NCBI GenBank assembly: GCA_964544155.1
Contig: CAZJAH010000014.1
Span: 1-62,666, forward strand
From: CAZJAH01 sp964544155
GTDB taxonomy: Bacteria > Bacteroidota > Ignavibacteria > Kapaibacteriales > UBA2268
Length of the DNA stretch: 62,666 nucleotides
Direction: 5' to 3'
The notes under the pieces were generated by a model. The model was given only the letters and a program-made list of their open reading frames with translations, did not search any database and was not told the DNA's origin. The stretch's first letter is position 1; each line of letters opens with the position of its first letter. This document shows, piece after piece, positions 43,735-53,031 of the stretch. The position numbers were made by a program, and so were the translations under genes.

Positions 43735-45397
43735 ACACGCGGCAGCCGCTAACGGCGGTAACGGCAACGGATCCGTTAGCTACCTGGAATACCAGGGTAA
43801 ACGAAAAGGGATATTATCATGGATTTTATCTACTGATCATAAAAGAATTGGCCTGTTGTATCTTTGGTCAATGCTGGCTTTTTTTGCTGTGGGTGTAAGT
43901 CTCGGTTTTTTAATGAGGCTCGAACTATTTTCGCCCGGTCAGACAATAGTTGACGCTCAGACATACAACACCTTCTTTACCCTGCACGGCATAATAATGA
44001 TATTTCTATTCATTGTGCCGGGTATTCCTGCGGCATTCGGAAACTTCTTCCTGCCTATAATGATAGGCGCGGAAGATGTGGCTTTCCCGCGGCTGAACCT
44101 GCTTTCATGGTGGCTTTATGTTGTCGGCGGGCTGTTCGCTCTGATATCCCTGCCTCTTAGCGGCGGGCCTATAGATACAGGCTGGACATTCTACGTGCCC
44201 TACAGTGTGCGAACGGGTTCCCAGGTAATCCTGCCCCTGATGGCAGCATTTATCCTGGGCTTTTCTTCGATTTTAACAGGTATTAACTTCATAACCACAA
44301 CTCACAGGCTTCGTGCCAAAGGTATGGGCTTTTTCAAGCTGCCATTATTCGTTTGGTCATTATACGCGACTGCATGGATACAGATCATAGGCACTCCTGT
44401 CGTAGGCATAACAATACTATTGGTTGTAGTAGAAAGAGTATTCGGAGTGGGGTTGTTCGATCCCGCCCTCGGGGGAGATCCGATCCTGTTTCAGCATCTG
44501 TTCTGGATATATTCTCACCCGGCAGTATATATAATGATACTGCCCGCAATGGGAGTGGTATCCGAAATAATACCAACTTTTGCGCGGAGGACAATATTCG
44601 GCTATAAGGCCATAGCCTTTTCGAGCCTTGCCATAGCCTTTGTGGGCACCCTGGTATGGGGGCATCATATGTTCACAAGCGGTATGTCGGATACTTCGGT
44701 ATGGATATATTCCTTCCTGACCTTCATTGTGGCTCTGCCCAGCGCTATCAAGATATTCAACTGGGTAGCGACTATGTACAAGGGGTCTATATGGCTATCC
44801 GCTCCATTCATGTATGTTATGGCATTTATAGTGTTGTTTTCAATAGGCGGCCTTTCCGGCCTTGTACTGGGTGCCATAGCCACTGATATTCATGTTCATG
44901 ATACTTATTTTGTGGTAGCACATTTTCATTATGTTATGTTCGGAGGCACGGCGTTTATTTTCTTCGCTGCCCTGCATTACTGGTTCCCGAAAATGTTCGG
45001 CAGGATGTACAATGAAAAAGTAGCCCGGCTGGCGGTCATTGTAATGTTTGTCGGATTTAATATGCTTTATTTCACTATGTTCCTTCTCGGATACATGGGG
45101 ATGCCGCGGCGATATTATGACTCTCTGCCTGAATTTACAGGGCTTCATCAGTTCGCGACTATCGGATCCTGGGTGCTTATAGCAGGCCTGATAATAATGA
45201 TCGTTAACATTTTAATGGCATTGAAAAAAGGCAAAAAAGCACCTTCCGATCCCTGGGGCAGCCTTACATTGGAGTGGCAGACATCATCGCCTCCGCCGCT
45301 TCTGAATTTTGATAAAGAGCCCGAGATCAAATACGGGCCTTACGATTACGAATACTTTAAGGAGATCAAGGGTGAACAATACAGCGACGAGCGCTGA
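43727..45397 (+). CDS. ctaD: Cytochrome c oxidase subunit I, A2 type
   Basis: 556 residues with about 12 membrane helices. Heme and CuB ligands are visible: FTLHGIIMIFLF near residue 85, YSHPAVY (about 261-267; His and the cross-linked Tyr), WGHHMFTSG, and the pair in VHDTYFVVAHFHYVMFGG. The motif reads YSHPxVY, without the Glu of the GHPEVY motif, which places it in the A2 group of heme-copper oxidases, as in the caa3 enzymes of Thermus and Rhodothermus. The start matches the family, after a Gly/Asn-rich opening. Overlaps both SCO and ctaE. Confidence 0.96.
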   Translation: MAEHAAAANGGNGNGSVSYLEYQGKRKGILSWILSTDHKRIGLLYLWSMLAFFAVGVSLGFLMRLELFSPGQTIVDAQTYNTFFTLHGIIMIFLFIVPGIPAAFGNFFLPIMIGAEDVAFPRLNLLSWWLYVVGGLFALISLPLSGGPIDTGWTFYVPYSVRTGSQVILPLMAAFILGFSSILTGINFITTTHRLRAKGMGFFKLPLFVWSLYATAWIQIIGTPVVGITILLVVVERVFGVGLFDPALGGDPILFQHLFWIYSHPAVYIMILPAMGVVSEIIPTFARRTIFGYKAIAFSSLAIAFVGTLVWGHHMFTSGMSDTSVWIYSFLTFIVALPSAIKIFNWVATMYKGSIWLSAPFMYVMAFIVLFSIGGLSGLVLGAIATDIHVHDTYFVVAHFHYVMFGGTAFIFFAALHYWFPKMFGRMYNEKVARLAVIVMFVGFNMLYFTMFLLGYMGMPRRYYDSLPEFTGLHQFATIGSWVLIAGLIIMIVNILMALKKGKKAPSDPWGSLTLEWQTSSPPPLLNFDKEPEIKYGPYDYEYFKEIKGEQYSDER

Positions 45398-46028
45398 AAC
45401 GCAAAGCTCCCAGGCAAATGTAGAAAACCACGTGCACACGCACAGAGACGATTACGGCTCTCGTATGGGTATGTGGCTCTTTCTCTTCACAGAGCTGCTA
45501 TTATTCGGCGGATTGTTCCTTGTTTATATGGCATATCGCCAGGAATATTCCGAATTTTTCAAGGTGGGTTCTGCGGAGCTGGCTCTTCCGATGGGTACAA
45601 TAAATACCATTGTTCTGCTTACCAGCTCGCTAACAATGGTACTATCGATTGTCGCGCTGCAGAAACATAAAAAAGCGCTTTCGCTGACATTTTTAAGCTC
45701 GACCATCGGGCTGGCCGTTGCATTTGGTGTTATAAAGTACTTTGAGTGGAGCGCAAAAATTCACCATGGCATTTATCCCGGCTCCGATGAGCTGGTAAAC
45801 CGCGCGAACGGTGAAGTTATATTTTTTGGCTTGTATTATGTTATGACCGGCCTGCACGGGCTGCATGTTCTTATTGGCGTTATATTTATCTCTTTTGTAA
45901 TGGTATTTATGATAAGAAATAAAGTAACCTCCGATAATTATGTTAAGCTTGAAAACGCGGGATTATACTGGCACCTGGTGGATTTGATTTGGATTTTCCT
46001 TTTCCCATTGTTCTACTTAATACATTAA
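45372..46028 (+). CDS. ctaE: Cytochrome c oxidase subunit III
   Basis: 218 residues from GTG 45372, preceded by AAGGAGA; the longer frame starts inside ctaD with unconvincing sequence. Five membrane helices; the family motif appears as GMWLFLFTELLLFGGLFLVY and the end as NAGLYWHLVDLIWIFLFPLFYL. Typical of five-helix subunit III in caa3 oxidases. It overlaps ctaD by 26 nt. Confidence 0.94.
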   Translation: MNNTATSAETQSSQANVENHVHTHRDDYGSRMGMWLFLFTELLLFGGLFLVYMAYRQEYSEFFKVGSAELALPMGTINTIVLLTSSLTMVLSIVALQKHKKALSLTFLSSTIGLAVAFGVIKYFEWSAKIHHGIYPGSDELVNRANGEVIFFGLYYVMTGLHGLHVLIGVIFISFVMVFMIRNKVTSDNYVKLENAGLYWHLVDLIWIFLFPLFYLIH

Positions 46029-46037
46029 GGAAAAATT

Positions 46038-46343
46038 ATGGAAGATAAACAATTACAACACGAACATACACCGCATCCCGGTTACGGTCTGCATATACTG
46101 GTATGGCTGAGCCTTCTTTCATTGACGGCAATAACTGTATCGGTAGCCGGTTTAGAGCTGGGCGACTACACATTATTTGTAGCATTATTCATAGCAGCCA
46201 TAAAATCGGCCCTTGTAATTACGATTTTTATGCACATAAAATTCGAAGATCTGCTTTTTAAGGTGTTCTTATTGGTTGTGATAGCTACCCTGGCGGTAGT
46301 ATTTATAATAACAGGATTTGATATCTTTACCAGAGGTTTATAA
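46038..46343 (+). CDS. ctaF: Cytochrome c oxidase subunit IV family protein
   Basis: 101 residues with three membrane helices (about 15-36, 42-60, 70-95). The sequence HPGYGLHILVWLSLLSLTAITV and AAIKSALVITIFMHIKFED fit the prokaryotic subunit IV family, a small stabilising subunit. Spaced 9 nt from ctaE and 2 nt from the subunit II gene. Confidence 0.88.
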   Translation: MEDKQLQHEHTPHPGYGLHILVWLSLLSLTAITVSVAGLELGDYTLFVALFIAAIKSALVITIFMHIKFEDLLFKVFLLVVIATLAVVFIITGFDIFTRGL

Positions 46344-46345
46344 AG

Positions 46346-47392
46346 ATGTTTGAAGGACCTTCAAAATACGCGGAATCAGTAGATATAGCGATGCTTTACA
46401 TTGCCGGTATATCAATAGTGCTGCTATTAGGCATTACCGCGTTTATGATCTATTTTGTTATACGATACAGCAGAAAAAGAAATCCTAATCCGGCGCAGAT
46501 CCATGGCAATGTGATGTTAGAGATAGCATGGATCATCATTCCGGCAATTATTGTTATATCTATGTTCTGGTACGGCTTTAAGGATTACGACAAATTGCTC
46601 GATAAATTCGACGAGTCGCAGATTGTTGAAGTTACCGGAAGAATGTGGGAATGGGAATTTAAATATCCGAACGGCAAGGTAACCGATACTCTCTTTGTTC
46701 CCGTCGATCAGGCCACACAGCTCAAAATGATATCACAGGATGTTATCCACAGTTTATATATTCCGGCTTTCAGACTTAAAGAAGACGTTTTGCCGGGCCG
46801 GACAACATACCTGATGCTTGAACCGCACAAGACCGGTAAATACGACATTGCCTGCGCTGAATATTGCGGCCTGAATCATGCCTACATGTACACCAAGCTT
46901 CATGTTATGCCAGAAGGAGAATACCAACAATGGTATGAATCCGAAATAATAAACGGCGCCGGGGAAAATAATGAATCCGAACAAGATGAAGAAAACCAAA
47001 CCGGCGAAGGAACTGAAGAAAATAATGATGATAATGCCGCTAAAGACATAATCGGAATGAGCGGCCAGGAATTTTCGGCCTACCTTAGCGGGCATGATGA
47101 TTTTAAGCTGCTTCTGGAAAACGGCTGTATCTCCTGCCATAGTACCGACGGCTCTAAGATGTCAGGCCCTTCATTCGCGGAATTAACCAAAAAAGAAAGA
47201 ACCGTTCTGAAAAACGGCAAAGAAAAAAAAATAAAGATAGACAGCGAATACATAAAAAAATCGATCACTGAACCTAATGAATCAATAGTAAAAGGCTACA
47301 GAAGGAACTCAATGCCTCCACAGGGTGAAAGGCTTACTGAAGAAGAACTCGATAGGATTACAAAACTGCTGACTCCCCGGAATGTACAATGA
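46346..47392 (+). CDS. ctaC: Cytochrome c oxidase subunit II with fused cytochrome c (caa3)
   Basis: 348 residues. Two membrane helices (about 16-38, 58-78); a cupredoxin domain with CuA ligands H135, C170, C174, H178, M181 in CAEYCGLNHAYM; an acidic, Asn/Glu-rich linker (about 205-232); and a cytochrome c domain with C261-I-S-C-H265 and a Met ligand candidate in YRRNSMPPQGERL. The fused c domain defines a caa3-type enzyme, taking electrons directly from ACIII cytochromes. No lipoprotein signal is seen. It is encoded after subunits I, III and IV, not before subunit I as usual. Confidence 0.95.
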   Translation: MFEGPSKYAESVDIAMLYIAGISIVLLLGITAFMIYFVIRYSRKRNPNPAQIHGNVMLEIAWIIIPAIIVISMFWYGFKDYDKLLDKFDESQIVEVTGRMWEWEFKYPNGKVTDTLFVPVDQATQLKMISQDVIHSLYIPAFRLKEDVLPGRTTYLMLEPHKTGKYDIACAEYCGLNHAYMYTKLHVMPEGEYQQWYESEIINGAGENNESEQDEENQTGEGTEENNDDNAAKDIIGMSGQEFSAYLSGHDDFKLLLENGCISCHSTDGSKMSGPSFAELTKKERTVLKNGKEKKIKIDSEYIKKSITEPNESIVKGYRRNSMPPQGERLTEEELDRITKLLTPRNVQ

Positions 47393-48258
47393 GTAAAAAA
47401 TTAATGCATAATATAGCAGAACTTACCAAGATCAGGATAACATTCTTTGTTGCGATATCATCCAGTGTCGGCTTTATACTTGCGGCCGGGAATATCAGCA
47501 TGGAAATGACCTTTTCGGTAATCGGCATTCTGATCCTATCCGGCGGGTCATCGGCTTTTAATCATTATCAGGAAATTGAAACCGACTCGATAATGAAACG
47601 CACAAAATCCAGGCCTTTGCCCACGAAAAGCGTGAGCAGGGGTTTCGCGTTTACATTCGCGGCTTTGATGTCGCTTTCCGGCCTGGCAATATTGCTGATA
47701 TTCAATGGCTTGGTTCCTTTTTTGCTTGGCGTGCTTGCTCTAATCTGGTATAATTTAATATATACCCCCATGAAAAAGGTAAGCCCCCTTGCCGTAGTTC
47801 CTGGTTCTGTGATTGGAGCTCTTCCTCCGGCCATAGGTTGGGCTGCGGCAGGAGGAAGTATGGCAGACCCTGCTTTATGGGCGCTGATGCTGTTCTTCTT
47901 TATATGGCAGATACCTCATTTTTGGTTCCTGTTACTCTTATTCGAGGATGATTACCGTGAAGCCGGATTTCCTGTACTTACTGACATCTTTAGCAGGGAG
48001 CAGCTCAAAAGGGTCACTTTTGTCTGGGTGGCAGCGCTCGCGGCAAGCTGTATGCTTATACCACTGTTCAGCAGCCCAAGCCACCTGCTGACAAACCTGC
48101 TGCTGCTTGCAGCTGGCATCATACTGGTCTGGCGCTCAAAAGGCTTGGTTATGGACCTCTATGCCGGCGGAAATTTCCGGTTCGCTTTCAGAGATATCAA
48201 CATATATGTATTAACTGTCGTATTACTTTTATCTTTTGATAGATTGATTGTTATTTGA
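47389..48258 (+). CDS. ctaB: Protoheme IX farnesyltransferase (heme o synthase)
   Basis: 289 residues, eight or nine membrane helices of the UbiA superfamily. First Asp-rich motif: SAFNHYQEIETDSIMKRTKSRPLP (about 55-78); second loop with YTPMKKVSPLAVVPGSVIGALPPAIGW. It farnesylates heme b to heme o, the precursor of heme a in the oxidase. The ATGA overlap with subunit II indicates coupling. A heme a synthase (ctaA) gene is not in the window. Confidence 0.94.
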   Translation: MSKKLMHNIAELTKIRITFFVAISSSVGFILAAGNISMEMTFSVIGILILSGGSSAFNHYQEIETDSIMKRTKSRPLPTKSVSRGFAFTFAALMSLSGLAILLIFNGLVPFLLGVLALIWYNLIYTPMKKVSPLAVVPGSVIGALPPAIGWAAAGGSMADPALWALMLFFFIWQIPHFWFLLLLFEDDYREAGFPVLTDIFSREQLKRVTFVWVAALAASCMLIPLFSSPSHLLTNLLLLAAGIILVWRSKGLVMDLYAGGNFRFAFRDINIYVLTVVLLLSFDRLIVI

Positions 48259-48321
48259 TTTGAAATTGTTGACTGATTTTATTTGAAAAAGAAACAAAAA
48301 ACGATAAAGAGGCTATAAAAA

Positions 48322-49776
48322 ATGGAATTTTTGGACAAACTTGTAATACCACAATCGGCAGAAAACCTGTTACTGCTGAATTACCTGCAGGCACTTGCCC
48401 AGATGATATTTTTGATTTATGCCGGGGTTCTATTCGGAAGCACAATATTCTCCGTGTATTTCAATATAAGCGGTAAAAAAAGCGGTAACGAAAAATATCT
48501 GAATTTATCTAAAGATATGATTGATCTAATCACTTCACAAAAATCATTCGCGTTCGGACTTGGCATTGTACCCTTTTTGAGCCTTATATTCAGTTATATA
48601 CAGCTTTTATCCAATACCGGCGTTCCTGTGCCGCTTTATCTGACTCTGGCTTTTTTCCTCTTTCTGGCGGCCATTATGATGATCTATGTTTATCAGCATA
48701 CCTCGGATCTTACCCACGTGATCAAATATTTCGACAGGACCGTAGAAAGGTCAGTTCCCGACAGACGAACAAAATATTACCTTGAATTCCGTAATACTAA
48801 CGAAAACCTAAGCGCCAGATCGGGGGTGTGGGGAGCGCTCGTTTTGTTTCTTTCCCTGTGGTTATTTATCGGCAGCATCAATCTCGCAGTTGAAAGCGAA
48901 AGATGGGGCAGTATTACAACTATTTTCGGTGTGCTCTTTTCTGTATCTACTTTCATTAAGATGTTCCATTTTATAACAATTTCTCTGGCAATCACAGGTA
49001 TAGCATTTCTAACTAAAAAATTCAGATGGGAAACAGATCCAATATATGACGATCCTGAATATTTGGAATTCGCAAAGAAATTTAATTTAACTGTCGCGCT
49101 GATTTTCACAATTCTGCAGCCGGTATTCTTTTTGTTCAATTTATTTTCAACACCTGAACCGGCTCTGAACAGTATTGTATTCTCACTGACGATTTTTGCC
49201 GTATTTTTGATATTTCTTCTCAGCCATTTTCTGTATGTTATGGTAAGATATAACAAATCGGAATATATTACCCAGTCATTTATAATGATTATCATAGTAT
49301 TTGCCCTGTTGATAGTTAAAGAGCAGACTGCTTTCGGAGTATCTAATAAAAAGCAGATAGCCGAGCTTGACGAGACTTACACGCAGAAGCACCGGGAAAT
49401 GCTGGCTGCTGTGGGCCGCGGCGGAGTTGAAGTTAACGGCGAGGAGATTTATAAAGGCCGCTGTATGGCATGCCACCAGTTTGACGAAAAGCTTGTCGGG
49501 CCGCCCCACAAGGAGGTGCTGCCTAAATATATTGACAACGAAGAGGCGCTGGTAGAATTCATATTGAATCCCGTTAAAATTAATCCTGATTATCCGCCTA
49601 TGCCCAATCAGGGCCTTAAGCCAAACGAAGCCGAAGCAGTAGCGGACTACATGCTCGAGCACTACGGCCCAAGGCTTGAGGGAGGCGGAGGAGGCAAAAG
49701 CCCCGAAGCCGATAATGAAGCTGAAGGTGAAAATAATAGCGCTTCGGAAGATGATAACACTGAAGAAAACATCTGA
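48322..49776 (+). CDS. Polytopic membrane protein with C-terminal cytochrome c domain
   Basis: 484 residues. About eight membrane helices in residues 20-335, in a pattern not typical of any oxidase subunit I recognise, followed by a soluble cytochrome c domain with C381-M-A-C-H385 and Met ligand candidate in NPDYPPMPNQGL. The end is a Gly-rich then strongly acidic tail (about 452-484). It lies 63 nt after ctaB on the same strand and just before a strong terminator, so it is the last gene of the respiratory block. The membrane part could be a quinol- or heme-b-binding module, or only an anchor; His residues in the helices (for example YQHTSDLTHVIKYF) would allow heme ligation, but this is not proved. 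Confidence 0.8.
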   Translation: MEFLDKLVIPQSAENLLLLNYLQALAQMIFLIYAGVLFGSTIFSVYFNISGKKSGNEKYLNLSKDMIDLITSQKSFAFGLGIVPFLSLIFSYIQLLSNTGVPVPLYLTLAFFLFLAAIMMIYVYQHTSDLTHVIKYFDRTVERSVPDRRTKYYLEFRNTNENLSARSGVWGALVLFLSLWLFIGSINLAVESERWGSITTIFGVLFSVSTFIKMFHFITISLAITGIAFLTKKFRWETDPIYDDPEYLEFAKKFNLTVALIFTILQPVFFLFNLFSTPEPALNSIVFSLTIFAVFLIFLLSHFLYVMVRYNKSEYITQSFIMIIIVFALLIVKEQTAFGVSNKKQIAELDETYTQKHREMLAAVGRGGVEVNGEEIYKGRCMACHQFDEKLVGPPHKEVLPKYIDNEEALVEFILNPVKINPDYPPMPNQGLKPNEAEAVADYMLEHYGPRLEGGGGGKSPEADNEAEGENNSASEDDNTEENI

Positions 49777-49814
49777 CTTTCTTTGTTTTAATTAAGAAAA
49801 CTTAAAAATAATTG

Positions 49815-49845
49815 CCCGGAATGAAAAAAGTTCCGGGTTTTTTTT
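49815..49845 (+). terminator. Strong Rho-independent terminator closing the respiratory block
   Basis: CCCGGAA/TTCCGGG perfect 7-bp stem with a 9-nt A-rich loop followed by eight T. Confidence 0.92.
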
Positions 49846-50018
49846 ATTATTTCAGCCAATTGAATTATATTCAAATACAATATTTGCAAAAGTTTAAACT
49901 ACACATCACATCAGCTCGTAGCGCTGTTAAATACGGTATATCATAAAGTAAATTACCACATAATGGTAACCCAAATTACCGAAATAATCGGCCTGAAGCG
50001 GAAATTTTTAAAAAAATT

Positions 50019-50047
50019 TGTAACCTTTCGTGTTGCTCAAACGTTTA
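50019..50047 (+). promoter_or_regulatory. ECF-type promoter motif TGTAAC-N17-CGTTTA
   Basis: TGTAAC at 50019-50024 and CGTTTA at 50042-50047, 17 nt apart. The -35 hexamer is identical to that found upstream of the ECF sigma gene at 55.9 kb. No obvious coding sequence follows within 180 nt. Confidence 0.4.
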
Positions 50048-50248
50048 TATATATGAAAACTGAGCGCGGAAGTCAATATTAAATGAAGCGCAAGAGTTCT
50101 TTGAAAATTTAAAAGATTACAAACAGAATAAATGTAGTGGATAGTGCTACAAACACAATAATTTAAACACTACATAAATATAAGGCAAAGAACTATATGC
50201 GGTTGTTGCAGTATTTCATAGATTTGTTATTAGAGATTGGTAGTAGAG

Positions 50249-50359
50249 ATGTCCGGAATTTTCGGAATCGGCAAGGCAATAAAGGTAAACGAGGAAGGAA
50301 TAAGGATTGATAAGGTAAAAATGATTGGAAAAAGTAAATTAATTCAAAATTCCGGACAT
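50249..50359 (+). repeat. Perfect 14-bp inverted repeat
   Basis: ATGTCCGGAATTTT (50249-50262) and its exact reverse complement (50346-50359) flank 83 nt of purine-rich sequence. There is no target-site duplication or transposase, so it is not obviously a mobile element. Confidence 0.8.
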
Positions 50360-50643
50360 TTTATTGAAAAAAAAATCCTGCCATTCGTAATTAATATAGT
50401 TTTGATCTGTTATTTCTTTTAAATTACTGACTGAAAGCCTAATATTAAGGATATCATGTCATTTAAACAGCAAAAGCAAACGTTCTTTTAAATAAATAAT
50501 TCGCAGTGATTAGCCCGGAAATGTGAATACGGAAGAGTAACATGCTATTTCCCCAGATAGTTAACTAATAAAATATTCCGCCGGTCTGGTGACAATCAAA
50601 CAGCTAACATCCCAAAGTCTCCTATCATTTGATTTAACCAGAA

Positions 50644-50668
50644 CGGAAAAATTTCCGGGCATTTTTTT
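50644..50668 (+). terminator. Terminator-like hairpin in the 50-kb intergenic locus
   Basis: CGGAAA-AA-TTTCCG stem followed by GGCATTTTTTT. It lies more than 200 nt after the last open frame, so it would end a non-coding or unrecognised transcript. Confidence 0.5.
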
Positions 50669-50843
50669 ATTTGAATTACAATGTAAGCGCGGGTATTAAA
50701 ATACCGGCGATCCCTTTAAATCCCTTTTTATTCCTAAAATATAAGAATTGCAAGACCGTTCATTATGAATAATATTTAATCAATATATCCTTTTATCCTT
50801 TTTAAGGGTTCACCTTAATCGGCAATAAATTACAGGGGTAAGA

Positions 50844-53030
50844 ATGTCCAAAATAATAATTGTTAGTAACAGATTACCGGTCAAAATATTAAAAGAAGAA
50901 AGCGGATACCAGTTCGAAAAAAGCCCGGGAGGGCTGGCAACAGGATTAAGCCCTCTGCACGAATCAGGCGACAGCATTTGGATAGGATGGCCCGGGCTTG
51001 AAGATTCTGCAATCAATACAAAGGACAAAAACGATATTATCAATAAGCTGAAAGATCTTAAATGCCACCCGGTATTTTTATCGAAAGAAGAACTGGATAA
51101 TTACTATTATGGCTTTTCGAACAAAACAATCTGGCCTTTATTCCATTATTTTTCCCTTTATACAACTTATAAGAATGAGTACTGGCAATCATACCAGAAA
51201 GTAAACGAAATATTTTGTGATGAAATAATGAAATTCGCCAAAGAAGAAGATGAGATATGGATCCAGGATTATCATCTTATGCTTCTACCGCAGATGCTGA
51301 GGAAAAAGCTACCTAAAGCGAGCATAGGTTTTTTCCTGCATATTCCTTTTCCTTCTTCAGAACTGTACAGACAGATGCCTTACAGGGAAGAAATTCTCCA
51401 TGGCCTACTTGGAGCCGATTTAGTCGGATTCCATACTTATGATTATGTACGGCATTTCCATGAAGCAGTCAGAAGAATACTTGGCCACGAGCATGTTTAC
51501 GGCCAGATAAATCTGCCTAACCGTACAGTAAGGACTGACGCTTTCCCGATAAGTATCGATTACCAAAAATACCGTGATTCGGGAGATATTCCCGAAGTAA
51601 AAAAATACATCGATGAGTTCAAGGCCAGGTTCGGCGATAAAAAGATAATACTATCTATCGACAGGCTGGATTATTCAAAAGGAATACCCAACAGGCTTGA
51701 AGCATTCAATATTTTTCTGGAAAAATATCCTGAATACTTAGGCAAAGTGTATCTGATAATCGGTGCTGTTCCCTCGAGAACCCAGGTAGATACTTATGAG
51801 CAGCTCAAAGAACGCGTTGATAAGTTAGTGGGACAGATCAACGGAAAATACGGCACACTCGACTGGATACCCATTCACTATATGTACAGGTCACTGCCTT
51901 TTGATAAGCTCACTGCCGTTTACAATATTTCAGATATAGCAATGATCACCCCTATAAGGGACGGTATGAACCTTGTTGCCAAGGAATTCGTGGCCGCAAA
52001 AAAAGACGGCAGGGGCGTGCTTATACTGAGCGAATCGGCGGGTGCTTCTCAGGAACTGAGCGAAGCCATCATAATAAATCCTAATGATTATGACAGTATT
52101 GCCGAAGCATTAAAACAAGCGCTGGTGATGCCCGAAGAAGAACAGATTCAAAGAAACAGGCCTATGCAGGAAAGAATAGAAAGATATGACATTAACCGCT
52201 GGGCGCACGATTTTATGGAAAGGCTAAGGCAGGAAAAAATCCAGCAGTACGCCCTTTTCTCCAAAAATCTGGTTGGAGACGTGAAAGAAGAGCTTATTCA
52301 GAAATACAGAGAAGCAAAAAGCAGGCTGCTTATGCTTGATTACGACGGCACTCTTGTGGGATTTGCCAAAAGGCCTGAAGATGCTAGGCCCGATGAGGAA
52401 GTTTACAAAATTCTGAGTGAACTGGCTAAAAACCCCAGGAATAATGTTGTGATAGTAAGCGGAAGGAATAAGGATTCCCTGGATAGATGGTTCGGCAATA
52501 TGGATAACATTTCTATCATTGCCGAGCACGGCACCTGGATTAAATACCCGGGTGAGAATTGGGAAACACTGGAACAAATAAGCGCGGAATGGAAAAGCGA
52601 AATTAAGCCCATTTTGGAGCTTTTTGTGGACAGGACTCCTGGCGCTCTGCTCGAGGAAAAAGACTACTCGCTGGTATGGCATTACAGGAACGTTAACCCA
52701 AGCCTTGTGCCGGTAAGGGTAAATGAGCTTAAGAATATATTAATTAACTTCACGGGTAACCTAAATATTGGAATGCTCGACGGTAATAAAGTAATCGAAA
52801 TAAAAAATACTGGAATAAACAAAGGCGCGGCTGCTAATAAGCTTATGCAAATGGACAGCTGGGAATTTGTAATGGCGATCGGCGATGACGTAACAGATGA
52901 AGATATGTTCAAAGCCTTGCCTGAAAGCTCTGAAACCATTAAAGTAGGATTTCAGAGGTCACACGCACGGTTTAATCTGAAAACGATTTCGGAAGTCAGG
53001 AACTTGTTGAATCAATTAATTAAGGAATAA
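50844..53030 (+). CDS. Bifunctional trehalose-6-phosphate synthase/phosphatase
   Basis: 728 residues. Residues 1-470 are OtsA (GT20): IIIVSNRLPVKI, SPGGLATGL, IWIQDYHLMLLPQMLR, FLHIPFPSSELYR, DRLDYSKGIPNRLEAF and PIRDGMNLVAKEF. Residues about 485-728 are OtsB, a HAD phosphatase with nucleophile motif LDYDGTLVG (about 498-506), EHGTWIKYPG and AIGDDVTDEDMFKAL. The fusion makes trehalose from UDP-glucose and glucose-6-phosphate in one polypeptide, as seen in plants, yeast and some Bacteroidota. A second trehalose enzyme gene follows two nt later. Stress or osmotic regulation is expected. Confidence 0.95.
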   Translation: MSKIIIVSNRLPVKILKEESGYQFEKSPGGLATGLSPLHESGDSIWIGWPGLEDSAINTKDKNDIINKLKDLKCHPVFLSKEELDNYYYGFSNKTIWPLFHYFSLYTTYKNEYWQSYQKVNEIFCDEIMKFAKEEDEIWIQDYHLMLLPQMLRKKLPKASIGFFLHIPFPSSELYRQMPYREEILHGLLGADLVGFHTYDYVRHFHEAVRRILGHEHVYGQINLPNRTVRTDAFPISIDYQKYRDSGDIPEVKKYIDEFKARFGDKKIILSIDRLDYSKGIPNRLEAFNIFLEKYPEYLGKVYLIIGAVPSRTQVDTYEQLKERVDKLVGQINGKYGTLDWIPIHYMYRSLPFDKLTAVYNISDIAMITPIRDGMNLVAKEFVAAKKDGRGVLILSESAGASQELSEAIIINPNDYDSIAEALKQALVMPEEEQIQRNRPMQERIERYDINRWAHDFMERLRQEKIQQYALFSKNLVGDVKEELIQKYREAKSRLLMLDYDGTLVGFAKRPEDARPDEEVYKILSELAKNPRNNVVIVSGRNKDSLDRWFGNMDNISIIAEHGTWIKYPGENWETLEQISAEWKSEIKPILELFVDRTPGALLEEKDYSLVWHYRNVNPSLVPVRVNELKNILINFTGNLNIGMLDGNKVIEIKNTGINKGAAANKLMQMDSWEFVMAIGDDVTDEDMFKALPESSETIKVGFQRSHARFNLKTISEVRNLLNQLIKE

Positions 53031-53031
53031 G

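Larger units (their letters stand above)
49846..50843. other. 1-kb intergenic locus with signs of a non-coding transcript
   Basis: No convincing gene. In order along the plus strand it holds: an ECF-type promoter motif (50019-50047), a boxA-like AGTTCTTTGA (50095-50104), a TGTAGTG/CACTACA 7-bp inverted repeat (50133-50139, 50168-50174), a perfect 14-bp inverted repeat (50249-50262, 50346-50359) and a CGGAAA/TTTCCG hairpin followed by a T-run (50644-50668). A 61-codon frame at 50237-50422 with a TTG start overlaps the 14-bp arms and has no recognisable similarity. The promoter of otsAB must lie in the last 170 nt. Confidence 0.45.

Noticed and set aside
50237..50422. 61-codon frame with TTG start
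   Set aside because: Poor start, overlaps both arms of the 14-bp inverted repeat, no similarity.
50095..50700. Possible rRNA operon leader (boxA-like AGTTCTTTGA)
   Set aside because: No 16S sequence follows; otsAB begins 750 nt later. The boxA match is kept only as part of the non-coding locus.
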